Shown here in pieces: positions 1 to 12,952 of a DNA stretch of 64,000 nt (the stretch's first letter is position 1; each line of letters opens with the position of its first letter). The DNA comes from Episyrphus balteatus (Eukaryota; Arthropoda; Insecta; Diptera; Syrphidae), in contig NC_079137.1 in the NCBI RefSeq assembly GCF_945859705.1, positions 36,577,554-36,641,553 on the forward strand, in the 5' to 3' direction. The translations under genes were made by a program, and so were the position numbers. The notes beneath the pieces were generated by a model. The model did not search any database and was not told where the DNA came from. It saw only the letters and a list, made by a program, of their open reading frames with translations.

Positions 1-450
1 GGAGTGGCACTACACCCTTATTTACAGGAAACAACTCGGCCATTTTCGACCCCCCTCTAACTTCAACACCAAAGATGCTAGAAATTTTAAACTCGCTACA
101 TTTGTTGAGCTGATCAAAACCAAACACCTCGCAAAATTTAAGCCTCCTACGATGAGTAGTTTCTGAGATATAGGGCTTTAAAAATCGCAAAAACCGTAAC
201 TGACTAACTGACTCACTGACTCACTGATTCACTGACTCACTGACAGATCATCAAAATTATGGAGAACTTCCCGATATCGTAGAAACTTGAAATTTTATAC
301 GGTGATAGGACTTGTGGTGTATACAAAGGAAAAAATCGAAAACTTGCGATTTTCAATTCAGGGGGCGTGGCATCCGCCCATTTCCGCTGAATTTTCATAA
401 AATATTATAGAGCACTTCTGATTATCGTAGAACCTTGAAATTTGGTAGAA
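1..450. repeat. Dispersed repeat left of the minisatellite
   Basis: Non-coding repetitive sequence. It contains a short run of CTGA/CTCA words (about 197-245), then text built on the phrase 'regulated end of GGGGGCGTGGC, cccattt, attatagagc, cgtagaa, ttgaaattt'. The same phrase recurs at 5,435-5,720 and, more diverged, at 11,690-11,780, so it is an interspersed family with an internal period near 150 bp. I see no open frame or terminal inverted repeat, so I cannot assign a transposon class. Confidence 0.6.
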
Positions 451-452
451 TG
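390..452 (+). repeat. 63-bp direct repeat, left copy
   Basis: Starts AATTTTCATAAAATATTATA and ends TTTGGTAGAATG, immediately before the first 14-bp unit. It is identical by eye over 63 bp to 5,435-5,497. The array is therefore bracketed by a perfect direct repeat of part of the dispersed repeat. Confidence 0.9.
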
Positions 453-3400
453 TGGATAGATAAATGTGGATAGATAAATGTCGATAGATAAATGTCGATA
501 GATAAATGCGGATAGATAAATGTCTATTGATAAATGTCGATTGATAAATGTGGATAGATAAATGTCGATAGATAAATGTCGATAGATAAATGCAGATAGA
601 TAAATGTCTATTGATAAATGTCGATTGATAAATGTGGATAGATAAATGTGGATAGATAAATGTGGATAGATAAATGTCGATAGATAAATGTCGTTAGATA
701 AATGTCGATAGATAAATGTGGATAGATAAATGTGGATAGATAAATGTGGATAGATATATGTGGATAAATGTGGATACATAAATGTGGATGGATAAATGTG
801 GATAGATAAATGTGGATAGATATATGTGGATAGATAAATGTGGATAGATAAATGTCGATAGATAAATGCGGATAGATAAATGTCTATTGATAAATGTCGA
901 TTGATAAATGTGGATAGATATATGTGGATAGATAAATGTGGATAGATAAATGTCGATAGATAAATGTCGATTGATAAATGTGGATAGATATATGTGGATA
1001 TATAAATGTGGATAGATAAATGTGGATAGATAAATGTGGATAGATAAATGTCGATAGATAAATGTCGATAGATAAATGTGGATAGATAAATGTGGATAGA
1101 TAAATGTCGATAGATAAATGCAGATAGATAAATGTCTATTGATAAATGTCGATTGATAAATGTGGATAGATAAATGTGGATAGATAAATGTGGATAGATA
1201 AATGTCGATAGATAAATGTCGTTAGATAAATGTCGATAGATAAATGTGGATAGATAAATGTGGATAGATAAATGTGGATAGATATATGTGGATAAATGTG
1301 GATACATAAATGTGGATGGATAAATGTGGATAGATAAATGTGGATAGATATATGTGGATAGATAAATGTGGATAGATAAATGTCGATAGATAAATGCGGA
1401 TAGATAAATGTCTATTGATAAATGTCGATTGATAAATGTGGATAGATAAATGTGGATAGATAAATGTGGATAGATAAATGTGGATAGATATATGTGGATA
1501 AATGTGGATACATAAATGTGGATGGATAAATGTGGATAGATAAATGTGGATAGATATATGTGGATAGATAAATGTGGATAGATAAATGTCGATAGATAAA
1601 TGCGGATAGATAAATGTCTATTGATAAATGTCGATTGATAAATGTGGATAGATAAATGTGGATAGATAAATGTGGATAGATAAATGTCGATAGATAAATG
1701 TCGATTGATAAATGTGGATAGATATATGTGGATAAATGTGGATACATAAATGTGGATGGATAAATGTGGATAGATAAATGTGGATAGATATATGTGGATA
1801 GATAAATGTGGATAGATAAATGTCGATAGATAAATGCGGATAGATAAATGTCTATTGATAAATGTCGATTGATAAATGTGGATAGATAAATGTGGATAGA
1901 TAAATGTGGATAGATAAATGTCGATAGATAAATGTCGATAGATAAATGCAGATAGATAAATGTCTATTGATAAATGTCGATTGATAAATGTGGATAGATA
2001 AATGTGGATAGATAAATGTGGATAGATAAATGTCGATAGATAAATGTCGTTAGATAAATGTCGATAGATAAATGTGGATAGATAAATGTGGATAGATAAA
2101 TGTGGATAGATATATGTGGATAAATGTGGATACATAAATGTGGATGGATAAATGTGGATAGATAAATGTGGATAGATATATGTGGATAGATAAATGTGGA
2201 TAGATAAATGTCGATAGATAAATGCGGATAGATAAATGTCTATTGATAAATGTCGATTGATAAATGTGGATAGATAAATGTGGATAGATAAATGTCGATA
2301 GATAAATGTCGATAGATAAATGCAGATAGATAAATGTCTATTGATAAATGTCGATTGATAAATGTGGATAGATAAATGTGGATAGATAAATGTGGATAGA
2401 TAAATGTCGATAGATAAATGTGGATAGATAAATGTCGATAGATAAATGTCGTTAGATAAATGTCGATAGATAAATGTGGATAGATAAATGTGGATAGATA
2501 AATGTGGATAGATATATGTGGATAAATGTGGATACATAAATGTGGATGGATAAATGTGGATAGATAAATGTGGATAGATATATGTGGATAGATAAATGTG
2601 GATAGATAAATGTCGATAGATAAATGCGGATAGATAAATGTCTATTGATAAATGTCGATTGATAAATGTGGATAGATAAATGTGGATAGATAAATGTGGA
2701 TAGATAAATGTCGATAGATAAATGTCGATTGATAAATGTGGATAGATATATGTGGATATATAAATGTGGATAGATAAATGTGGATAGATAAATGTGGATA
2801 GATAAATGTCGATAGATAAATGTCGATAGATAAATGTGGATAGATAAATGTGGATAGATATATGTGGATAGATAAATGTCGATTGATAAATGTCGATAGA
2901 TTAATGTGGATAGATAAATGTCGATAGATAAATGTCGATTGATAAATGTCGATAGATAAATGTGGATAGATAAATGTGGATAGATATATGTGGATAGATA
3001 AATGTCGATAGATAAATGTCGATAGATAAATGTCGATAGATAAATGTCGATAGATAAATGTCGATAGATAAATGTGGATAGATAAATGTGGATAGATATA
3101 TGTGGATAAATGTGGATACATAAATGTGGATGGATAAATGTGGATAGATAAATGTGGATAGATAAATGTGGATAGATAAATGTGGATAGATAAATGTCGA
3201 TAGATAAATGTCGATAGATAAATGCAGATAGATAAATGTCTATTGATAAATGTCGATTGATAAATGTGGATAGATAAATGTGGATAGATAAATGTGGATA
3301 GATAAATGTCGATAGATAAATGTCGTTAGATAAATGTCGATAGATAAATGTGGATAGATAAATGTCGATAGATAAATGTGGATAGATATATGTGGATAAA

Positions 3401-5433
3401 TGTGGATACATAAATGTGGATGGATAAATGTGGATAGATAAATGTGGATAGATATATGTGGATAGATAAATGTGGATAGATAAATGTCGATAGATAAATG
3501 CGGATAGATAAATGTCTATTGATAAATGTCGATTGATAAATGTGGATAGATAAATGTGGATAGATAAATGTGGATAGATAAATGTCGATAGATAAATGTC
3601 GATTGATAAATGTGGATAGATATATGTGGATATATAAATGTGGATAGATAAATGTGGATAGATAAATGTGGATAGATAAATGTCGATAGATAAATGTCGA
3701 TAGATAAATGTGGATAGATAAATGTGGATAGATATATGTGGATAGATAAATGTCGATTGATAAATGTCGATAGATTAATGTGGATAGATAAATGTCGATA
3801 GATAAATGTCGATTGATAAATGTCGATAGATAAATGTGGATAGATAAATGTGGATAGATATATGTGGATAGATAAATGTCGATAGATAAATGTCGATAGA
3901 TAAATGTCGATAGATAAATGTCGATAGATAAATGTCGATAGATAAATGTGGATAGATAAATGTGGATAGATATATGTGGATAGATAAATGTCGATTGATA
4001 AATGTCGATAGATAAATGTCGATAGATAAATGTCGATAGATAAATGTGGATAGATAAATGTCGATAGATAGATGTCGATTGATAAATGTGGATAGATAAA
4101 TGTGGATAGATAAATGTCGATTGATAAATGTGGATAGATAAATGTCGATAGATAGATGTCGATTGATAAATGTGGATAGATAAATGTGGATAGATATATG
4201 TGGATAGATAAATGTGGATAGATAAATGTCGATTGATAAATGTCGATAGATAAATGTCGATAGATTAATGTGGATAGATAAATGTCGATAGATAAATGTC
4301 GATTGATAAATGTCGATAGATAAATGTGGATAGATAAATGTGGATAGATAAATGTGGATAGATAAATGCGGATAGATAAATGTTGATAGATAAATGTCGA
4401 TAGATAGATGTCGATTGATAAATGTGGATAGATAAATGTGGATAGATAAATGTGGATAGATAAATGTGGATAGATAAATGCGGATAGATAAATGTTGATA
4501 GATAAATGTGGATAGATATATGTGGATAGATAAATGTGGATAGATAAATGTCGATTGATAAATGTCGATAGATAAATGTGGATAGATAAATGTGGATAGA
4601 TATATGTGGATAGATAAATGTGGATAGATAAATGTGGATAGATAAATGTCGATAGATTAATGTGGATAGATAAATGTGGATAGATAAATGTCGATTGATA
4701 AATGTGGATAGATAAATGTCGATAGGTAGATGTCGATTGATAAATGTGGATAGATAAATGTGGATAGATATATGTGGATAGATAAATGTGGATAGATAAA
4801 TGTCGATTGATAAATGTCGATAGATAAATGTGGATAGATAAATGTCGATAGATAAATGCGGATAGATAAATGTTGATAGATAAATGTCGATTGATAAATG
4901 TCGATAGATAAATGTGGATAGATAAATGTGGATAGATAAATGTGGATAGATAAATGTGGATAGATAAATGTGGATAGATAAATGTCGATAGATAAATGTC
5001 GTTAGATAAATGTCGATAGATAAATGTGGATAGATAAATGTGGATAGATATATGTGGATAAATGTGGATACATAAATGTGGATAGATAAATGTGGATAGA
5101 TAAATGTGGATAGATATATGTGGATAGATAAATGTGGATAGATAAATGTGGATAAATGTCGATAGATAAATGTGGATAGATAAATGTCGATTGATAAAGG
5201 TGGATAGATAAATTTGGATAGATATATGTTAATAGATAAATGTCGATAGATAAATGTCGATAGATAAATGTCGATTGATAAAGGTGGATAGATATATGTG
5301 GATAGATAAATGTCGATAGATAAATGTCGATAGATAAATGTCGATTGATAAAGGTGGATAGATAAATTTGGATAGATATATGTGGATAGATAAATGTCGA
5401 TAGATAAATGTCGATAGATAAATGTGGATAGAT
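451..5433. repeat. 5-kb minisatellite, 14-bp unit
   Basis: About 355 tandem copies of a 14-bp unit, GATAGATAAATGTG, alternating with the variant ending in TC. Marked variants (GATACATAAATG, GATGGATAAATG, TTGATAAATG, GTTAGATAAATG) recur together in blocks of a few hundred bases, so the array has a loose higher-order structure from repeated block duplication. Because 14 is not a multiple of 3, three units (42 bp) encode a 14-residue period on the minus strand. The unit has no stop in that direction, which gives long meaningless ORFs up to 710 codons rich in His, Ile, Tyr, Leu and Ser. Nothing suggests these are genes. Confidence 0.97.
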
Positions 5434-5434
5434 C

Positions 5435-5497
5435 AATTTTCATAAAATATTATAGAGCACTTCTGATTATCGTAGAACCTTGAAATTTGGTAGAATG
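5435..5497 (+). repeat. 63-bp direct repeat, right copy
   Basis: Identical to 390-452 and follows the last 14-bp unit after one or two junction bases. Downstream the dispersed repeat continues (to about 5,720) with a further diverged copy of the same phrase at about 5,568-5,632, so the original locus was already tandemly repetitive. Confidence 0.9.
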
Positions 5498-5738
5498 TTA
5501 GAGCTGGTTGTTTATTCAAATTAAATTATTCAGCCAGGGGGCGTGGCAACTGCCTATTTCCGGTGAATTTTCATCAAATATTATAGAGCATTTCTAACTT
5601 TCGTATAACATTAAAATTTGGTAGAATGGTAGACCTAGGAGTTTATACAAAAGAAAAAATTTAAAATTTGACAATTTTAGACAAGGGTCGTGGTAACCGC
5701 CCATTTTCTCTGAGCAATGCCTTGCAAAAAGAAGTGAA

Positions 5739-6078
5739 ATCACAACAAAAACATTACTGTTAAAAAAAGAGCCAAGTTCTCCTATGTTGAAGTTATGCTA
5801 GCACAAAAAGTACTGAAATGTAAAAGTGTACCAAGTTCTAAAGCTTGGCTTTGTATACATAAAATGTTGATTGTTTTCTTGGCAATTTTTCAAATAGCTT
5901 TAAAAATCGGTAATTTAAAGAAAAATTGTCAAGAGAACAATCAAAATTTTATTTATACAAATTTAAAGCCAAGCTTTAGAACTTGGTACACTTTTACATT
6001 TCAGTACTTTTTGTGCTAGCATAACTTCAACATAGGACAACTTGGCTCTTTTTTTAACAGTAATGTTTTTGTTGTGAT
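5739..6078. mobile_element. 340-bp foldback MITE
   Basis: The 5' arm beginning ATCACAACAAAAACATTACTG is the near-perfect reverse complement of the 3' end CAGTAATGTTTTTGTTGTGAT. Complementarity continues inward almost to the centre near 5,908, so the whole unit folds into one hairpin with very short loop. Two short ORFs here, one on each strand, are mirror images of the palindrome and not genes. I see no convincing target-site duplication. Diverged relatives of the word GAGCCAAGTTCTCC lie near 7,010 and 17,400. Confidence 0.85.
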
Positions 6079-9000
6079 AATATTTACACAAATAAAGTAA
6101 GAATAAATAATTTTTAAGTGTATTTATATGTTTTTTAGTAAGATATGTTGTTTTGACCAAACTATTTTTCGTTCAAGAATAAGATTATTTCGAGTTGTGT
6201 CCTATATTTTTTTAAAGAATTTTAATTTTTCGAACGAAGGAACTTAGTTGTGCTGTTTTGACCAAACACTTTTTAAAAGTATAAACATTTTTGATTGGTC
6301 AAAACAGCACAAGTTGGAGTTATACCATTATGATCAAATATAATTTTAGAAAAAAGGAGTTAAGTGTGGTTAGGGCCATTGAATATCTTTGGAACTAGTT
6401 TACTTAGAGTTATGCAGTTAAGACCAAACGAAAATAGATTTTCGAAAAAAATGAACTTATGCTGTTAATACCAAACTCCATAGATTTCTATTAGAAAATC
6501 GTTTTTTTTTTTCTTTCTTTTGTATAGAGACAAGATTTACATCAAAATGTAATTTTAGGAATATTGAGGACTTATTGCTTCTTTTAATTGGTGATTCAAT
6601 TTTGCTTTTGAGTTGAAGAAGAAGAGACCGGAAAAAACCAAGGGGCTCCCCCTGCTAAATACAGGAAGATATATAAAAAATTGGAATTGTTTTTGTTGAT
6701 GTTTGCTTTTCTCTGTTAGATACTTATCAATCATTTAATTTTTTTTTCACGAAATAACTGATAAATTATTCGCATGTTTGTTTGAGCAAAATTTTTGATT
6801 TAAAACGGGTTTTTAAAGTTTGGTGGATTGTAAATCCGTCCGTATTTTGAAACATCAATGAATCCGCAAAATGTGTTCGAATACGGAATTTCGAACAGCG
6901 AAAATTCGAAAATTCCACTGAAGAAAATGGTCCTTTTTAATCATTAAATTGGCGGCGGAAAACAGTAACAAAGTGTTGAAATTTCTAGAAAGTGTAAAAA
7001 ATCAGTTTAGGAGAACTTGGCTCTTTTTTTTTAAGGGAAGTAAAGTTTACCCATTCTTAACCTTTACAAAAACTTATTTCATACAATTTTAAATACCTAT
7101 ACAAAATTGAAAAATAAAAAATAAAAAAAAAAAAAAAAAACAGTTTTTATCACTGAGATTTTGTATTTTAAATTTAATTGGGAATTTTAAAAGCAAAATT
7201 TTATATAATCCAAGTTGCTGGGCAAACTAATTATCTGCTTCAGTTGAGAAAAAAAAAAAAACAAACAATAATCTTAAATTGTTTGATTTATTTTTTCTTT
7301 CCTACTTTTGCAAAAAGTGGCCAATGTATGCTTCGACTCATCTCGATGGAATTATGGAAATCGAGTGGAAACAAGCCAATTTCAGTTATTTGATTGTTTT
7401 GAATAAAGAGAAGAGACATGGTTTTTCGGATTTTATTATTTCTGAGACATTTTCATTTAGCGACCGCGGGGCCCCTCTAAGAGCGGGGCCGTGTGTGGGG
7501 GCACACTCCGCACACCCCTTCCACCGCCTCTGTTTCCGCTAATGAATAGATCCGATAGATCTAGTTTTTTAAGTGTTTAGGATGTTAACTCATCACATAT
7601 AGCATTGCAAAAATATTCAAATTAGCTCTTATGAAAAAATTTGAATGGAATATTAGAGCTTTTTATATAAAACATTATAAAAGAATATTTTTAGCTTAGT
7701 TTTATAAGAAATTTAATAAAAAATGAAAACAAATTGTTTTTACTATTACAAAAACATTTTCGTTAAGGGGTTATATCTAGTTGTAAGTTCAGAAAAACCT
7801 TCTTTTTTGTGGATTTTTTGTGAAGAGGCATTTAATTATATAAACATAAAGAATACATATCCATATAGCAAATTTAATGTATTAAAATAATTCGCTGTGT
7901 ATTAAAAAAAATATTGGGTTCCGTTATTTTTGTAGTAGATCTTCTAGACGACCTCCAAAAAAAAGGTGTCTGGCGGTTTTAAACTCCAAACGAAGTATGC
8001 CTTTAAATTCTTGTTTAACAAAGAATTTCTAGAAAAATAATTAAATCGACAGCAACGAATATAAAAAAATTGTATTTATAAATAAATATGTACATTCGAA
8101 ATAATGTTGAACTTTGTTGAATTAAATTGGAATTAAATAAATAAGAAAGTAATAATTGAGATGAAAAGAAAAAATTCCATAAAATAATTGATAAGAGTTT
8201 TGGGTTATTTCCTAGGAAAGATATTAAATTTCGTTTTTAGTTACTTACCATATGACCATATTTCTCAAAAACGGCAACAGCAATTTTTTATTAAAAAAAA
8301 AAATTCATGTAAAATGGCAAAATTGTTCGTAATTTTGAAATAAGAAACACAGTTTTGGACCGTTATTAACGGTATTTGACAACGTGTTCTTGATATCCAA
8401 CTTTTTTCAAAGACCGATTTCAAATTTTTGTATTGTATAAAAAGGATTTAGTAACTCTGTTGTTGAAATTTAAAAAAAAAATTGAAACGGTCATTTTTTT
8501 TATGAATTAAAAAAAAGTTCATGGATTTTTTTAAAACACCTGAATGACTTTTCTTTGAAACTTTTTTTGAATCTATCAATTTAGATTTCCATTTTGAAAA
8601 ATGTTTGAAAATTTTTAAATACAAAATTAGTTATGCAAAATTAAGGGCTTGAGGGCTAAAAAACCTGCCACCGAAAAATTAAATTTTTTTTAAATTTATG
8701 CATCATTGGATTTTTTTGGATATTAGAAATGTTATTATTTTCAATAAAAAAAAAAAAAACAGAAATAGAAAAAAAAATTTTACTTTGGTCCAAAAGTAGA
8801 TATTTTCATTTGAAAAATTACCACTTTGAAAAACACAATAATTACACTGGTCGGCAACGAAAAAAGAGCTTGAACCAAACCATACTTTTCTAAAGGATTT
8901 TTGTGTGCTGAATCTGAATCCGAAGTCAAAATTTCACGTCACGTTTTCGAAATATTTGAATATTAACAGGTCAAAAATGCGTTTGTTTTGGTACTTTTGG

Positions 9001-10519
9001 CGTTGAATTTAATCACCTTTAAATTTTGTTTGCAAAACTACTTATTCAATCTACAAAAGCCATATTTTATACTTTTAAATATGTTAATTTTTTTTTAAAT
9101 ATTTGATATATAAGTGTGTGATATTTCAAAATCTTGGTGGTTAAAGTAACATATGATTTTTTGAAGCAGATTTGAAGTAAATTACAGTTTTCGACTCTTG
9201 ATTTAGATAAAACAAAGCAAAATATTACGGAAAAATATAAATTTTAGATCAAATTTAAAAAAAAAACTTTTCATTCAAAATTAGTTTTTGGAAGTTTATA
9301 GTGAAAATAGTGATGAGCATAGCTCAAAAACTAGACGTGTTGGAATAAATCCGTAAACAGTTTTGAATTCAGCTCCCGACTTTTTTTTGTTTTTTGCCGT
9401 ACAGTGATTATCTAAAATGACCACTCTTTAAAATTTCTCTAACTTTTCAAGAAATATTTTTTGGTCAGTTGATCAACTCTCAAAAATCGAAAAAAAAAAT
9501 ATTCGAAATTGAAAAAAAATAGTTTAAATATGATCTTTTTTTTTATTTTATCAAAAAATCAAAAATTAAATTGTTATTTTTGGTGGTAAAAAAACTTAGG
9601 TGTTTTTCAATGATTTTTAAATTGGAAACATGACGAACACAATCTTAAAATTAAAAAAGCTCCGACATTTATTTATTTAAAATACTCCAAGAACTTGCAA
9701 TTTTGTCTTCTTAAACTGTTGACTGAAACCTCCCTTAAGAAATTTAAAAAAATACTGCTGAGAATTTATTTTAAACAACATTCTAGTAAAATTAAACAAC
9801 TTTTAAATGAATAAGTGCATTCAATTGAATATTATTATTCATTTAAATTGACTTATTTTAATAATTCATCACAATATTCAAATAAATTGTTATTTTTTTC
9901 CAAATAATTAACTTTTAATGCATTTTCCTTCTGCAAAATTATTCATCCATACAATATTAAATCATTATACATCGAAAACAATAATAACTGACTTCTTCCG
10001 ATTAAAAATTGAAATGTTTTAATTTTTTTCGACAGACATTGTGTTCTGAATCCCCAAGGGCAGAGAACTCTCTTTTCCGGTATAAAATTAATTCCAACTG
10101 TAACGCGAATAAAATATTCGTTTCAATCCAAATTAATTATCGACTTAAAAGCACCAGAGGTTATGGTTGCCAGGGCACTCAAAACATATTTCTTGATCAT
10201 AAGTCTTCAACAGTAAACAAGGATATTCTTATAGGGTTACATTATCAGATGGAACAGTTCTTGTCCTCATTCCTATTACCTGGCAACCATGCCAATTAGG
10301 ACTTCCTTCTCATCAATTAAATCATTATTATGTTTCCTTACTCTGCAGGGCATCATCTGTTAAAATTAATGAATGAAATTCAACAGGTGGTCATATTTTT
10401 CATTTTTTTTTTTTGCTGAACTTTCGTTGAATTATTGAGTTCATCATCTTTATATTCGCATTTTTTTCGCATTTCAATAATATTTTTTTTTTAAATTAAT
10501 TTTTAATTAAATTTTTCAG
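6079..10519. other. AT-rich interval without a recognisable gene
   Basis: Mostly A/T-rich sequence with homopolymer tracts. Items seen: four or five copies of a GTGCTGTTTTGACCAAAC-like word between 6,140 and 6,480, two of them forming an inverted repeat (6,248-6,265 against 6,295-6,312). A sharp GC-rich patch at 7,463-7,541 (gcgggg, gggccg, ccgcac words) resembles the end of a mobile element. A phrase at 7,960-8,050 recurs at 12,070-12,150. Short ORFs here are embedded in repeats and lack supported splice joins. No exon could be joined to the gene that follows. Confidence 0.5.
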
Positions 10520-11174
10520 ATACACTGCCGCCCATACTTTAGATTTATACAGTGAGGTAGCAGCGATATGTCGTCCTCCGCTCGTCTTGGCGCCCAACGA
10601 GAGTGGCAGCTTTAAGAAATCTCAAACTCCTTCAACTGGATACATAATAAGCGTTTACAAGGCAAGTTACGAGTATATACCCAATTCATGAGTATATAAT
10701 AAACTTCATGATAAAATGTCTTAATTTAATGAAATTTAATTTACTTTTATATATTTTATTTTTATTTCAAAACTTTCTCTCTTTGGACTGCTCCAGGTAT
10801 TCGAAGGAGACGATGGTGAACGTTTTGAAAAGAATTGGCTGTATTGGACCGGTGCACGAATGCTCTATAGGTAAGGAATATAGCTTCTGCTGTAGAAGCA
10901 GTCTGCTCTATATAACATTGCACGATATAATGGGAATGAAAAATTCAATTATCCTTTCTGACTTGCATCCCTAAGGTATCTGCCTCGTGCCGCTGGCTTG
11001 AGGAGAATTGCCCTGCACAAGAGCACTTCGCAAAAGGGTGATAAAATGTATTTGCTAATATGTGAGTGTGCGGATTTGCTGAAGGACATTTCATCGGCTG
11101 CAGTTTTGATACCAGCATTGCGGGCACGTCTTTGTGGATACACTGGACTGTATAGACCAATTCAAGCTTTTTAG
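10520..11174 (+). CDS. Last three exons of an unidentified conserved-looking gene
   Basis: Three exons splice into one open frame: 10,520-10,661, 10,797-10,870 and 10,976-11,174, ending with TAG. The acceptors are TTTTTCAG, CTCCAG and CCCTAAG. The first donor is AAG|GCAAGT, a non-canonical but well-formed GC donor, and the second is AG|GTAAGG. Frame is kept at both joins. The 137 residues read like a real globular protein, with Trp, Cys and Gly at sensible density, ending GYTGLYRPIQAF. Segments such as NWLYWTGARMLYRYLPRAAG look helical. The first base completes a codon from an upstream exon that I could not find. A spliceable segment at 10,350-10,387 does not keep frame. An AATAAA lies at 11,580-11,585. 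I do not recognise the family and assign no function. Confidence 0.75.
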
Positions 11175-12666
11175 TTATGTAAATACAAAATTATTGCTGT
11201 TTAGTTTTATTTTTTATTTCATTTTAAATTCGTTTTCTGGCGAATGATATTTTAAAAATACAATAATTTGTTTTAAACATCTGCACTATTGAACTTTTAA
11301 AGTGGAAGTAAGCGTGTTTTAAAATGTAAACACCTTGTAAATACATTTGAAGTGTATTGTAAATTATTGTCGCTGTTATATTTTTGTCTTGTAGTTCTAT
11401 GGTTTTAACATTTTTGCATTAAAATCTTTTTTATGTAATTATGTAAGTATAATGAAACGAAAGAAAAAATGGAGAAACAACACTTAAGCTGCCATTTTGT
11501 TACAATGTTATATTTATACAAATCTTGTTTATTTTTTTTTTACAAATTTGTTTTTGATGGTTTATTGTAAATGAATTTAAATAAATATTTTAGTACTTCA
11601 TTATCATTTATGATCATTTTTTTTTTTTACCTGAGTGAGTTTTCAGTGTCAAGTTAAGTTGCAAAATTGGATGTTTATTAAATTGACCCATTTTTGCTGA
11701 ATTATTGTTAAACATTATGGAGCGTTTCTGATGATCGTAGGAAATTGAAAGAGTGGTAAAACTGGTAATTTATGCATACAAATTTCAAATTTGAGTTTTT
11801 CTACTTTACTTAGAGGGTTCGTGTAAAAATCGAACGAAAAATTGCAAAGTAAACCCAGATCTCTAGTTCTTTTTGAGATACTTTCTTTAAATAAAGGAGA
11901 GCTTGGATCCTTAATGTTCATAGAATATTGAAGTTTTTGTATGTAAAAATTCATTTATTTTTTTATTTTTTTAATTTAATTTTACAAAAAAATACATAAA
12001 AAAATAATATAAAATTTTATTTAAAATAACAAAAAAAAAAAACACACTTTTTTTTAAAAGCTTTGACCTCTACAAGAAGTATGCCATTGGGTAACAAAGA
12101 ATTTTAAGAAAAAAAAAAAAAAATTAAAATCGGTAGAGCCGTTTTAAGAAAATAGATTTTTTGTAGATACAAATTTTTCAAAATAAAAAAAAAACATTTT
12201 GTTTTGAAAAACTTCAAAATAAAAAAAAAAAATAAAATTGAAATTTATAACTTTTTTTTTATATTAAGATCGCTGGAAAGTTTTTTTTATTAAAAAATTT
12301 CTTTGAAATCGATTATGAGAAAGTGAAAAAAATAAAAATGTTTATTTATTTTGTATTTATTTTCTTTAACCCACTTTAACGATTTAAAACTTTTTTTTTG
12401 TCAAAAATTTCTTTGTTATACAAGGAACTTTTTTATTTCCCGAAAACAAACTCGCATCCAGTTACCTATCTTTTTTTTTTACAAAAAAAACCAATAAGAA
12501 AATTAAATGCTGAAAACAAAATTAATAGGTAAAACAATCAATTTTGATAAAAACTAACTCAACTTTTTTTTTTTCAAAAGTTTGAGTTTAAAAATTGATT
12601 TTTTGAAATTTATCTCTTAAAATAGCAATATCCATAAACAAAATAAAAAAACAAAAAAATAACAAC
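11175..12666. other. 3' UTR and AT-rich intergenic sequence
   Basis: Begins with the likely 3' untranslated region of the preceding gene, up to the AATAAA at 11,580. At 11,690-11,780 is a diverged copy of the dispersed repeat that flanks the 14-bp minisatellite. At 12,070-12,150 is a phrase shared with 7,960-8,050. The rest is A/T tracts without a supported gene. Confidence 0.5.
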
Positions 12667-12952
12667 GGCACACAAAAAAAATTGTGTGATGTACCAGGAA
12701 CCAGACCTATCTTTCTATATGTTTTTGGACCCGCTAAATCCGAATTTCAAAATCATTTTGCCCGGTCACCCTCCAGTTTTGAGAAAAATGCAAAAAACTC
12801 AAAAAAGGAAGTTTTTTTTTTGCATTTTTTGGGGTCTTTTTTGCATTTTTCTCAAAACTGGAGGGTGACTGGGCAAAACGGATTCAGCGTGCCCAAAAAC
12901 ATATATATAGGTCTGGTTCCAGGTACATGTCACTTTTTTTTACTTGTGTGGC
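12667..12952. mobile_element. MITE with GGCACACAAA ends, copy 1
   Basis: The left end GGCACACAAAAAAAATTGTG and right end ACTTGTGTGGC are inverted. The inversion continues through ACCAGACCTATCTTTC and its partner, and through CACCCTCCAGTTTTGAG and CTCAAAACTGGAGGGTG. The element is thus a nearly full-length foldback of about 286 bp with an A/T-rich centre. It belongs to the same family as 16,392-16,677. Short ORFs inside are products of the repeat. Confidence 0.85.

Noticed and set aside
405..5443. Several minus-strand ORFs of 111-710 codons
   Set aside because: They are translations of the 14-bp minisatellite in overlapping frames, with a rigid 14-residue period and no unique sequence.
10009..10299. 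96-codon plus-strand ORF before the 10.5-kb gene
   Set aside because: No in-frame splice to the exon at 10,520 could be built. It also contains an inverted pair (GGTTATGGTTGCCAGG / CCTGGCAACCATGCC) suggesting a repeat.
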